Assembly (NCBI GenBank): GCA_009937425.1 | Contig: JAACFO010000021.1 | Coordinates: 1-41,612, forward strand | Length of the DNA: 41,612 bases | DNA from: Gammaproteobacteria bacterium | Lineage (GTDB): Bacteria; Pseudomonadota; Gammaproteobacteria; HK1 | Direction of reading: 5' to 3' | Shown: in pieces, positions 24,264 to 32,597 of the stretch | Layout: each line of letters begins with the position of its first letter | How positions within the stretch are numbered: position 1 is the stretch's first letter | Program-made: the position numbers and the translations under genes | The notes under the pieces: generated by a model | What the model saw: only the letters and a program-made list of their open reading frames with translations | Databases searched by the model: none | What the model was told of the DNA's origin: nothing

Positions 24264-26026
24264 TATCGGGAGATGGTCAGGTCTTTGTAACGGGGCAGCA
24301 GCGTGCTTTGGTCCTGCATGGCGTCGCGGCGGAAGGGTGCGCCGAGTTCCTTGTTCACTACGACTTCCACTAACGTGGTGGTGCCGTCGTTTTGAAGCTC
24401 ACACGCTTGTGAAACCGCGCTGGTGAGTTCCGCCATGGTTTCCACCCGCACGCCTCGGCAACCGAAGGCCTCCGCGACCGCCGCGTAGCTGAAGGTATCG
24501 CCGAGCTCTGTTCCCACGAAACGCTCGTCGTACCACAGGATGTCGTTCTTCTTCTCCGCACCCCATTGGCCATTACGGAACACGACGATGGTCACCGGAA
24601 TGTTCATGCGAATGCAGGTCGGCAACTCATTCAAACTGATGCCGAAGGCACCGTCACCCACCAGGGCCACGGCGGCCCTGTCCGGGCGCGCAAGCTTGGC
24701 ACCCATGATGGACGGGAAGGCGTAACCGCAGTTGCCGAACATACCCGGCGCGAGAAAACTGCGCGGCTCTTCGAAAGGCAGGTAGCTGTTGGCCATTGCG
24801 CAGATGTTGCCGATATCGGTGGAGACCATGGCATTCTGCGGCAGGCCATCCTGAATCGCGCGCAGAACCTGACGCGGCGCCATCTTCTCCGGCTCGTCCG
24901 CCTTGGCCCGTGCATTCCAGGTGCTGCCCTCGTCATCCTCCTCGTGATCCCAGCCGGCGAGCTTCTGAAGCCACGCGGATTTCTGGGTCGCGATCTGGTC
25001 CTTCCTCTCCTGGCCGGCGGCACCGGCGGAATGATTGCCGAGCGCCTCCAGGAGCTGCACCGCCACCGCCCGGGCATCGCCGCAGATGCCGATGTCGATG
25101 GGTTTCGCCAGGCCCAGCATGTCGGGATTCGCGTCCACCTGGATAATCTTCGCCTTGCCGGTCCAGTACTCGATATCGTGCTGCGGGAGAGTACTGAAGG
25201 GGTTGAGCCGCGTGCCCAGGGCCAGAATGACATCGGCCTGCTGCACGAGCTTCATCGCCGATTCCCAACCCTGGTAGCCGAGAGGGCCCACCGCCAGGGG
25301 GTGGCTGGCGGGAAAACTGTCGTTGTGCAGATAGCTGTTGGCAACCGGCGCGCCCAGGCATTCCGCCAGGCGGCGGCACTCGTCGACGGCATCACTCAAT
25401 ACGACGCCGGCACCGGAAACGATGACCGGGAACTTGGCGGACTTGAGAAGCTCCGCCGCGGTGTCCACGGCGGCCTTATCCCCCATCTGCCTGCCCGGCA
25501 GGATGGGCTCCGGGATCTCCACGTCGATTACCTGGGTGAACATGTCCCGGGGAATATTGAACTGCACAGGCGCCGAATGCTGGCGTGCGCGCTGGAAGCA
25601 GCGGGCCAGGGATTCCACCATCCGCGAGGGATGCGCAAGGGTCTCCTGATGGCAGGTTATCTCCTCGAAATAGGGCAGTTGCCGGGTTTCCTGAAACCCA
25701 CCCAATCCCTGGGTCTTGGTAGCGGTTTCCGGAGTAATCACGATCATCGGCGTGTGATTCCAGTAAGCCGCCGCCACCGCGGTCACGAAATTGGTGATGC
25801 CCGGCCCATTCTGGGCGATGCAAACGGCAATTTCCCCATTGGCGCGGGTATACCCGTCGGCCATATGGGCAGCGCCCTGCTCATGGGCAACGTCGACGAA
25901 GCGGATCCCCCCCCGTTCGAAGACATCGAGACCCGGCATGAATGCGGAGCCGACGATACCGAAGGCGACCTTGACCCCTTGAACCCGCAGCGCCTCTACG
26001 AACGCCTCGTGTGATGTCATTTGCAT
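24263..26026 (-). CDS. xsc: Sulfoacetaldehyde acetyltransferase (ThDP-dependent)
   Basis: A 587-residue thiamine-diphosphate enzyme converting sulfoacetaldehyde and phosphate to acetyl phosphate and sulfite, the desulfonation step for taurine, isethionate and similar C2 sulfonates. Order: PYR domain with the activating Glu49 (DVAHEQGAAHMADGYTRANG); the family segment AYWNHTPMIVITPETATKTQ with GGFQE, matching known Xsc proteins; a central Rossmann domain; and the PP domain with GDGAFGISLNELPTC near 457 and FRNGQWGAEKKN. The start at 26026 follows GGGAAG by 6 nt; an ATG two codons on is an alternative. A pta gene (phosphotransacetylase) often lies beside xsc but is absent here. It is separated by 166 nt from the binding-protein gene upstream, so it may have its own promoter or share the run. 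Another ThDP synthase role is less likely. Confidence 0.85.
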   Translation of the reverse strand: MQMTSHEAFVEALRVQGVKVAFGIVGSAFMPGLDVFERGGIRFVDVAHEQGAAHMADGYTRANGEIAVCIAQNGPGITNFVTAVAAAYWNHTPMIVITPETATKTQGLGGFQETRQLPYFEEITCHQETLAHPSRMVESLARCFQRARQHSAPVQFNIPRDMFTQVIDVEIPEPILPGRQMGDKAAVDTAAELLKSAKFPVIVSGAGVVLSDAVDECRRLAECLGAPVANSYLHNDSFPASHPLAVGPLGYQGWESAMKLVQQADVILALGTRLNPFSTLPQHDIEYWTGKAKIIQVDANPDMLGLAKPIDIGICGDARAVAVQLLEALGNHSAGAAGQERKDQIATQKSAWLQKLAGWDHEEDDEGSTWNARAKADEPEKMAPRQVLRAIQDGLPQNAMVSTDIGNICAMANSYLPFEEPRSFLAPGMFGNCGYAFPSIMGAKLARPDRAAVALVGDGAFGISLNELPTCIRMNIPVTIVVFRNGQWGAEKKNDILWYDERFVGTELGDTFSYAAVAEAFGCRGVRVETMAELTSAVSQACELQNDGTTTLVEVVVNKELGAPFRRDAMQDQSTLLPRYKDLTISR

Positions 26027-26192
26027 TTTCCGCTTCCCTCTAGATCTCTGGGTGACCGAACAGATTCTTGTGCCAACAGCCCATTCTAGCGGTCAACCCC
26101 CCGGCCCATAGGGGGCCAACCGGCGGATATTTATGGTGACAACCGGCCGTCGCGCAAACTCTCGGGGGCAATCTGGCCCAATCGGGCCCGCA

Positions 26193-27209
26193 TTACTCCA
26201 CCGTTTCCGCGAACTGCAGAATCTCCACGGAGGGAAACATGTTGAGTTTTTTCGCCGTGGTCATATTGACCACGTAGGCATATTGGTCGACGGAAAGAAC
26301 CGGAAGATCCCCGGGTTTCTTGCCGTCGACGAGAATGGACTTCGCCTGCCGGCCCGCGAGCGCTCCCACGTCCTGATAGCGGGCGGCGATGGACATGAGC
26401 GCGTGGGAGTCCCGCACCAGCCGCTCGTAAGGAGACAACACCGGCATGCCGTGGTCGACGGCGGACTTGGTGAAGATATCCCTGTGGACGTCGAGGAAAG
26501 AGCTGGATCCCAGGTAGATAAAATCGACACCGGCGGCCCGGAGGTCCGCCATGCGCACGGGGATAGATTCGGACCTCGGCTTCCCGTCTTCACCGAGTTC
26601 GAGCTCCAGTGCGACCAGCTCGAAGTCCATCTTCTTCGCGAGGGCCGCGACCTCCTTCACCTTCACCACGGAGTTGTTCTCGTTCGTGTTGTAGAGAATG
26701 CCGAGCCGCTTGAATGCAGGATAATAGGATCGGATGGTCATGATGTTCACGCTTTCAGGCACGCGGTTGCGGGTCCCGGTGACATTGTCCCGTCCGGTCT
26801 TCTCGTAGCTCTCGATAATCTTCGAGCCGATGGGGTCCGCCACGACCATGAAGACCAGCGGGGTGTCGTTGATGAATCGGGAATCACCCCTATCGGAGAG
26901 CGTGCCGGCGATACCGCGAGTGACACTCGTGCCCCATGTGATCACGAGATCCGCATGGAGGGACCGCGCTTCCTCCACAAATCCCGGCAACTTGCTCTTG
27001 TCACGGTTCGCATTGCGGATGACCAGGTTGGCGTCGATGCCTTTCTCGCCGATGTACTCCTTGAAACCGTTGCAGGCTTCCTCACAGCCGCGCCACATAA
27101 CCATGTAGATAATGAAGGTCTTTTTCGCCTGAGCATCCGCATGCGCCAGTGGCCAGAACAGAACGCTTGCCACGACCGCAATGAGCCCGATTCTTTTCAA
27201 GCGCGTCAT
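26193..27209 (-). CDS. ABC_sub_bind (TrpX-like) periplasmic binding protein
   Basis: A 338-residue periplasmic solute-binding protein of the PF04392-type family (also called TrpX/DUF534). A signal peptide of about 26 residues (MTRLKRIGLIAVVASVLFWP) is followed by two Rossmann-like lobes with SVTRGIAGTL, TPLVFMVVADPIGSKI and GILYNTNENNSVVKVKEV. The hinge-region segments VDFIYLGSSSFLDVH and GMPVLSPYERLVR are typical of the family. Usually such genes sit with an ABC permease (TrpY-like) and ATPase; none is visible here. Instead its ATG overlaps the TGA of the sensor-MFS fusion gene (ATGA, 27206-27209), which argues for stoichiometric coexpression. It may bind a ligand and present it to that fusion's periplasmic sensor modules. 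Confidence 0.87.
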   Translation of the reverse strand: MTRLKRIGLIAVVASVLFWPLAHADAQAKKTFIIYMVMWRGCEEACNGFKEYIGEKGIDANLVIRNANRDKSKLPGFVEEARSLHADLVITWGTSVTRGIAGTLSDRGDSRFINDTPLVFMVVADPIGSKIIESYEKTGRDNVTGTRNRVPESVNIMTIRSYYPAFKRLGILYNTNENNSVVKVKEVAALAKKMDFELVALELELGEDGKPRSESIPVRMADLRAAGVDFIYLGSSSFLDVHRDIFTKSAVDHGMPVLSPYERLVRDSHALMSIAARYQDVGALAGRQAKSILVDGKKPGDLPVLSVDQYAYVVNMTTAKKLNMFPSVEILQFAETVE

Positions 27210-30079
27210 TGTTGTTCTCCGCTTCGATCCCTTACCGGACCGCGGCTCAAGATCAGAACTACAACAAAGGCAGCCGCGCCGGCCAGTACCCAGACGCCGA
27301 CCACACCGATGGCAGCGGCATAGCCGGTAAAGCCGCTGAGTAGCGCGATCGATACCAAGCCGATGATACTCCCTATGCGCTCCAATGTGCGCAAGGATCC
27401 GAGCACGGCGTTGGAGCCCAGATGGGCGAGATCCGTCTCAGCGATGGACATGGCGATGGAGACCTGGGGTACTCTGCCCATTCCGTAACCCACGCCTGCG
27501 CCCCAGACGGCGATTAGCACTCCCAGCTGCGTCTCCCAGGCGGCGCCCACCAGCAGTATGACGCCGGCGAGTACAGCACCGAAAACGCTCACCAATGCGG
27601 GCTCGAATCGGCCATCGGTGACCCGCGCCGTCGCCGGCGCCATCAAGGCGATCATCAGAAAGAAACCCATCAGAACTCTGCCGGTGTCCGCGGCCGAGGC
27701 CCCCAGGTCGTTCAAGTGGAGGGGCACCAGGTAGCTGACGAAGGCCTGCATGAGTACGTTGAACGGGATGGCGACGCCGAAAAGCAGGGCCGAGAAGCGA
27801 TGACTGCGCAATGGCGCCAAGATGGACGCGGACGTCTCACCCACAGCGGCGACCCCGGCACTCCGCGGTGATCTGCGCCCTGGAAGCAGCCGATAAACGA
27901 ACAGCGCGCACACCAGAACCAGGGCGGCGCTCACCAGAAACACGGTATCCTGGCCGAGACGATCGGCAAGTACACCGCCCATGGCGGTACCGCAAAAGAT
28001 CCCCGCGAACAGAACACCGGAGTAAATGCCCAGTGAACGCGTCCTCTGCTGCTTCGACACCACGTCGAGCACGTAATCCTGGCAGGCGAGGATCACGATG
28101 GCGTAACCGAATCCGGCAATGCTTCGATAAATCACGATTTCGATGATGTTGGTGGCGAGATAAAGACCCACGTGAGCCACTATGGTTGGCACGGCCGCCA
28201 GCAGTATGAGGTTGCGATGGCCGAATCGATCCGCAAGTGGTCTTGCGTAGGGAGAGCCGACCAATATCGCAATCAGATAACCGGCTATTGGAAGGCTGAT
28301 TACCACGCCTGCATCCAGCCACCCGAAAGGATTGTCGGCCGCCCGCGCATACAAAGGAAAGAACGCCAGCGGCAACTCGTCGGCCGCGGCAAACAGAAAA
28401 AGCGGCAGACGAATATCGTTGAGGTAAGAAAATACCATCAGCTTCGGGCGTCGGGCGGAGAGACCGAAACGCGATTGCAACTCGTTCAGGGAATGCGCGC
28501 GATCGCCGCGCTCTCCCGGCGTCATCGCCTCCCAGGCGCGTGCGAACGCGCGATGCAGCGCCTCCGCGCGCTCCGAGAGCAAGATACCGATCCGATCGAA
28601 CGCATGTTTTCCTCGGGACTCAACGCGATTCGAGAAATCGCCGCCGGCCTGCAGCGTGACCAGATGCTGCAGCCTATTGAAGGGTGCCGTCAGCGACACA
28701 CTCATCATGACCACCAGCACTTCGAAGGCCAGCAATATGGCAACCAGGGCGACGACGGCGAGATCCAGGAGCACGTTCTCGAATTCTCTGGCGATGTAGC
28801 CGGTATCCACATCGATGATGATGTAGCCGATCTGCTCGTCGTCCGATTTGATTGGATAAGCCACCACGTCCTTGCTGGAACGGCGCGGCCCGTAGACGTC
28901 CACCTGCCTTTGGCCTGCCTCGAGAATGATGCGCCCGGTGGCAACGCCGATGTAGGCAACTTCCGGAAACTCGTGCAGAAAATTGCCGAAATACTGCTCC
29001 GCGCCCACCAGCTTGCCGAGCGGCACACCGGCGTTCACCGCACGCTGAATGTTCTGGTTGATGACGGTACCCATCAGGGTCGTGCGGTTGGCGATCTCCG
29101 GCTCGATGGACCGGTTCACTGTGCGAATGGTAAACAACCCTAGAATCAGCGCGGACCCGATGATCAGCAGCCCGGCCCAAGGCATGAGTTTTCGGGCAAT
29201 CAAGTTCGCCAACGAAGTTCCGGGAGGCGATGTCAAGACGACTGACGGCTGCTCATCACTGAGTTCACGGACAGGCAGCGGATCAGCTTCTGCATCATCA
29301 GTGTCGCCGAGGCCGTTGCTGGCGGTCTCGAAGTTTTCCGTGGCCTGGTGAAGATTGTTTTCCAGCGTTTCGAAATCGGAGCGGAGAAAGCCCAGATTTG
29401 CACCTTCGGCTTCCGTCATGGGTGGAACTTCTCCACCACCGCCACCCTCTCGCCGGATGCTCGACAGGACCAGATCGAGACGCGACAAGCCGCGTACGGC
29501 GCCGGCCAGCCTCAACCGCAGCAGCAGGTAAGCCGCGGCGGAAAATATGATCAGAAGAGCGAACGTGATGGTCGCGATGTTCTTGACGACCGCCGCGGTG
29601 TGCGCATCGAATTCTTCCTTCGGGTAGACAACGACGATGTTTGCCACCGTGGTGCCCACGGCATTGTGAATACTGATGCCGCTGAACAGCTCCGTCGCGC
29701 TCTCGACACTCCACTGGACGTCGTCGGCAAGCGACTGGGCGAGCTTGACCTCGTCCGGAACGTTGTCCGGATCGGCCGGGTGCGTCGTCTGAACGATAAT
29801 GCCGGTTGGATTGAATGCATGGATGGCGATGATTTTGGGGTCGGTCTGTTGTGTGCGTACCAATACCTCGCGTGCATTGCGAACCATGGATATGGGCAGG
29901 CCGAGGTTCACCACCGGCTGAAAGGCATCCGCCGTGGTTTGTGCGACCACGGAAAGGCGCTGGCGAATCAGCTCGGAATAGAGCGCGTTGTGTTGCAGGC
30001 TCGAGAGCACCGCCAGGACAATAAGAACCGTGGCGATAATCGCAGTAAAGGTAATCCAGCTACGCCACAGAATCGACAT
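27206..30079 (-). CDS. Sensor-MFS fusion: two periplasmic sensory modules, HAMP-like segment and MFS permease
   Basis: 957 residues, more than twice a normal MFS carrier. Residues 6-28 are a membrane helix, then a periplasmic module (about 29-167) and a second helix (168-190). A linker (190-290, with GGGGGEVPP and an acidic part) leads to helix three (300-320), a second periplasmic module (about 321-430) and helix four (436-460). A HAMP-like stretch (VSLTAPFNRLQHLVTLQAGGDFSNRV) follows, and about 550-950 is a 12-helix MFS domain with a motif-A-like ARPLADRFGHRN. Both periplasmic modules share a pattern (VVNLGLPISMVRNA against AVNAGVPLGKLVGA), consistent with an internal duplication. No kinase, cyclase or methyl-accepting domain is present. 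The downstream binding-protein gene overlaps it. Substrate and direction of transport are unknown. I know of no described family with this exact order. Confidence 0.82.
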   Translation of the reverse strand: MSILWRSWITFTAIIATVLIVLAVLSSLQHNALYSELIRQRLSVVAQTTADAFQPVVNLGLPISMVRNAREVLVRTQQTDPKIIAIHAFNPTGIIVQTTHPADPDNVPDEVKLAQSLADDVQWSVESATELFSGISIHNAVGTTVANIVVVYPKEEFDAHTAAVVKNIATITFALLIIFSAAAYLLLRLRLAGAVRGLSRLDLVLSSIRREGGGGGEVPPMTEAEGANLGFLRSDFETLENNLHQATENFETASNGLGDTDDAEADPLPVRELSDEQPSVVLTSPPGTSLANLIARKLMPWAGLLIIGSALILGLFTIRTVNRSIEPEIANRTTLMGTVINQNIQRAVNAGVPLGKLVGAEQYFGNFLHEFPEVAYIGVATGRIILEAGQRQVDVYGPRRSSKDVVAYPIKSDDEQIGYIIIDVDTGYIAREFENVLLDLAVVALVAILLAFEVLVVMMSVSLTAPFNRLQHLVTLQAGGDFSNRVESRGKHAFDRIGILLSERAEALHRAFARAWEAMTPGERGDRAHSLNELQSRFGLSARRPKLMVFSYLNDIRLPLFLFAAADELPLAFFPLYARAADNPFGWLDAGVVISLPIAGYLIAILVGSPYARPLADRFGHRNLILLAAVPTIVAHVGLYLATNIIEIVIYRSIAGFGYAIVILACQDYVLDVVSKQQRTRSLGIYSGVLFAGIFCGTAMGGVLADRLGQDTVFLVSAALVLVCALFVYRLLPGRRSPRSAGVAAVGETSASILAPLRSHRFSALLFGVAIPFNVLMQAFVSYLVPLHLNDLGASAADTGRVLMGFFLMIALMAPATARVTDGRFEPALVSVFGAVLAGVILLVGAAWETQLGVLIAVWGAGVGYGMGRVPQVSIAMSIAETDLAHLGSNAVLGSLRTLERIGSIIGLVSIALLSGFTGYAAAIGVVGVWVLAGAAAFVVVLILSRGPVRDRSGEQQ

Positions 30080-30170
30080 CGGTTGAAACCCCTGACCATC
30101 CGTGGCGCGATTGTCTTTGTTGTTCTACCAAGGGGTGACAAGCCCCTTGTCTCGTGTACTAGATGAGCGC

Positions 30171-32585
30171 CTACGAGCGCATTCTCCCACCGTTGGCATC
30201 GTAGAGCGGCCCGCTCAGTATCTCCGCCGGATAGCGCTGCCCCATGATCTCGATCTCGACCCGCCCGCCGGCTGCCGCCAGTTCCGTCGGCACGTAGCCG
30301 AGGGCTACGGACTTGCCCACGTGGTGGGCGTAGCCACCCGATGATACATAACCGATAGCCTCGCCGCCCTCCATAATGGCCTCGTCGTTACACACATCGA
30401 TGTCGTCAGTCTCCACTACCATAGTGACGAGCTTTTTCCTTGCTCCAGTCCCGGATTCGGCGAGTGCCGCCGGTTTACCGACGAAGTCCTTGTCCCAGTT
30501 GATGAAGGCATCGAGGCCGCTTTCGGCCGCGCTGAAGTCGGGGCGAAAATCTAGCGTCCAAGCGCCCCACCCCTTCTCGAGGCGCAGGCTCATCAATGCC
30601 CGCGAGCCGTACCAGCGCAGGCCGAGATCGGCGCCGGCTTCCTCGATAGCTTCCGCGAGCTTGAGTTGGAACGTGGGCTCTACGTATATCTCGTATCCCA
30701 ATTCCCCGGAGAACGAGATGCGGGCAAGAATTGCGGGCACATCTGCGACGAAAGTCCTGCGGATATCGCGGAATTTGAGCCCCTGGGCGGAAACGTCTTC
30801 GCGGGTGATGCGTTGCAGCAGCGTGCGCGAGCGCGGGCCGGAAATGGCAATGCCGTGCAGGCGACTCGACAGGTTTTCGTAGCGCACGCCGGCATCAGGC
30901 AGGTAGTGCTCGAACCAGCGCCGGTGGGCTGCCTGCATGGCGCCGGATCCCAGCAAGAGAAAGTGGTCTTCGGCCAGGCAAGCAACGCTCAAGTCGCCAT
31001 AGAGCTTGCCTTTGGGCGTCAGCATGGGCGTCAGGGAGATGCGTCCGGGTTTTGGCAAGCGGCCCGCGAGCACGTAATCGAGATAAGCACGTGCGCCCTG
31101 ACCCTGGAATTCATGCTTGGCGAAGTTGGCGATCTCGATAGCGCCCACCGCCTCGCGCACGGCCTTTACCTCTCTTCCCACATAGTCATGGGCCCGGGAG
31201 CGCCGGAAGGTCGGCTCCTCGTGAGCGTCTTGCGGATCATCGGCAAACCAGAGAACATTTTCCAAGCCGAAGCTCTGTCCCCACACCGCCCCCTTCGCCG
31301 TCAGTCGATCGTAGAGCGCAGTGGTTTCCTGGCGCCGGCCCTTGGGCAATGTCTCGTTCGGGAATGTCATGACGAAGCGGCGTTCGTAGTTCTCCGCCGA
31401 TTTGATGGTGCCCCAGTCCGGCGTCGCGAAACGGCCGAAGCGGGCTATGTCCATGGCCCACACGTCGATGGAGGGCTCGCCGTCGATCATCCACTCGGCC
31501 ATGCACAAGCCCACGCCGCCGCCCTGGCAGAAACCCGCCATGACGCCCACGGCTACCCAATAGTTACGCATGCCGGGTACCGGGCCGATCATCGGATTGC
31601 CGTCGGGTCCGAAGGTGAAAGGACCGTTGACGATGTTCTTGATGCCGGCGCGCTCTAGGGCGGGGATACGCTCGAATCCGAGCGCCAGACGCTCCTCGAT
31701 GTGCTCGAGCTTCGGTTCCAGGAGTTCATGGCCGAAGTCGCCGGGCGTACCGCCGATCGACCACGGTGTCGCGCGGGGCTCGTAGGTGCCGAGCAACATA
31801 CCGTCGCGCTCCTGGCGGAAGTACATATTGCCTTCGTAATCGATACCGGCGGGCAGGCGTTCTTCGCCACGCTCGGCGATCTCCGGGATCGTCTCGGTGA
31901 TGAGATAATGATGCTCCATGGGTTGGACGGGCAGATGCAATCCCGCGAGATGACCCACCTCGCGCGCCCACAGACCGCCCGCGTTGACGATCATCTCGGC
32001 ATTGATGGTGCCCTCGGGCGTCACCACGTCCCAACTGCCGTCCGCACGCTGATTGGTTTCCAACACCGGTGTGTTGGTGTGATAGGTGGCGCCGTGCACA
32101 CGTGCGGACTTCGCATAAGCGTATGTGACACCCGATGGGTCGATATCCCCGTCCAACGGATCCCACAATGCCGCGATGTAACGCGACGGATCGATCAGCG
32201 GGTGCCGGCGGGCGGCCTCTTCCACCGAGATGAATTCCTGATCGAGCCCCATGTAGCGTGCCTTCGATCGCTCGCGCTTGAGGTAGTCGTGCCAATCCTC
32301 ATTCGACGCCAGATAAAAACCGCCGGTGGCATGCATACCCACCGACTGTCCCGACGTCTCTTCGATCTCCTTGTACAGATTGATGGTGTAGCCCTGCAGC
32401 CTGGAAATATTGGGATCGGAGCTGATGGTGTGTATTTGTCCGGCTGCGTGCCAACTCGACCCGGACGTGAGCTCGGAGCGCTCCAGGAGCACGACGTCCT
32501 TCCAACCGAACTTCGCCAGGTGAAAAAGAATCGAACAGCCGACCACACCGCCGCCGATAATGACTACCTTTGCGTGAGATTCCAT
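30171..32585 (-). CDS. Dimethylglycine-dehydrogenase-like FAD oxidoreductase with GcvT domain
   Basis: 804 residues. A DAO-type FAD domain (about 1-400) has the dinucleotide motif GGGVVG (11-16), and His46 in SGSSWHAAG occupies the place of the histidyl-FAD linkage of dimethylglycine dehydrogenase. A GcvT/aminomethyltransferase region (about 420-800) follows, with GELGYEIYVEP, SLRLEKGWGAW and GYVSSGGYAHHVGKSVALGYVP, which receives the released formaldehyde-level carbon on tetrahydrofolate. Reaction by family: N,N-dimethylglycine (or sarcosine) demethylation to sarcosine (or glycine) and 5,10-methylene-THF. The ATG at 32585 follows GGAG by 7 nt; a TTG two codons earlier is less likely. Only 12 nt separate it from the mttB stop upstream, so the two are an operon. 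DMGDH, sarcosine dehydrogenase or a related N-methyl compound remain alternatives. Confidence 0.85.
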   Translation of the reverse strand: MESHAKVVIIGGGVVGCSILFHLAKFGWKDVVLLERSELTSGSSWHAAGQIHTISSDPNISRLQGYTINLYKEIEETSGQSVGMHATGGFYLASNEDWHDYLKRERSKARYMGLDQEFISVEEAARRHPLIDPSRYIAALWDPLDGDIDPSGVTYAYAKSARVHGATYHTNTPVLETNQRADGSWDVVTPEGTINAEMIVNAGGLWAREVGHLAGLHLPVQPMEHHYLITETIPEIAERGEERLPAGIDYEGNMYFRQERDGMLLGTYEPRATPWSIGGTPGDFGHELLEPKLEHIEERLALGFERIPALERAGIKNIVNGPFTFGPDGNPMIGPVPGMRNYWVAVGVMAGFCQGGGVGLCMAEWMIDGEPSIDVWAMDIARFGRFATPDWGTIKSAENYERRFVMTFPNETLPKGRRQETTALYDRLTAKGAVWGQSFGLENVLWFADDPQDAHEEPTFRRSRAHDYVGREVKAVREAVGAIEIANFAKHEFQGQGARAYLDYVLAGRLPKPGRISLTPMLTPKGKLYGDLSVACLAEDHFLLLGSGAMQAAHRRWFEHYLPDAGVRYENLSSRLHGIAISGPRSRTLLQRITREDVSAQGLKFRDIRRTFVADVPAILARISFSGELGYEIYVEPTFQLKLAEAIEEAGADLGLRWYGSRALMSLRLEKGWGAWTLDFRPDFSAAESGLDAFINWDKDFVGKPAALAESGTGARKKLVTMVVETDDIDVCNDEAIMEGGEAIGYVSSGGYAHHVGKSVALGYVPTELAAAGGRVEIEIMGQRYPAEILSGPLYDANGGRMRS

Positions 32586-32597
32586 AATCAAACTCCG

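Noticed and set aside
24566..26014. 482-codon plus-strand frame opposite the xsc gene
   Set aside because: A shadow of a GC-rich coding strand; the translation is rich in Gly, Arg and His with no family motif, while the minus-strand protein has a full ThDP-enzyme signature.
26175..26188. GGCCC-AATC-GGGCC hairpin just after the binding-protein stop, as a terminator
   Set aside because: The stem is 5 bp with no T-tract behind it on the minus strand, so it is not a convincing rho-independent terminator. Another GC-rich hairpin lies near 26096-26125, also without a T-tract.
26133..27323. 396-codon plus-strand frame opposite the binding-protein gene
   Set aside because: It lies over the signal-peptide-bearing binding protein on the minus strand and across the start of the fusion gene; no domain recognised.
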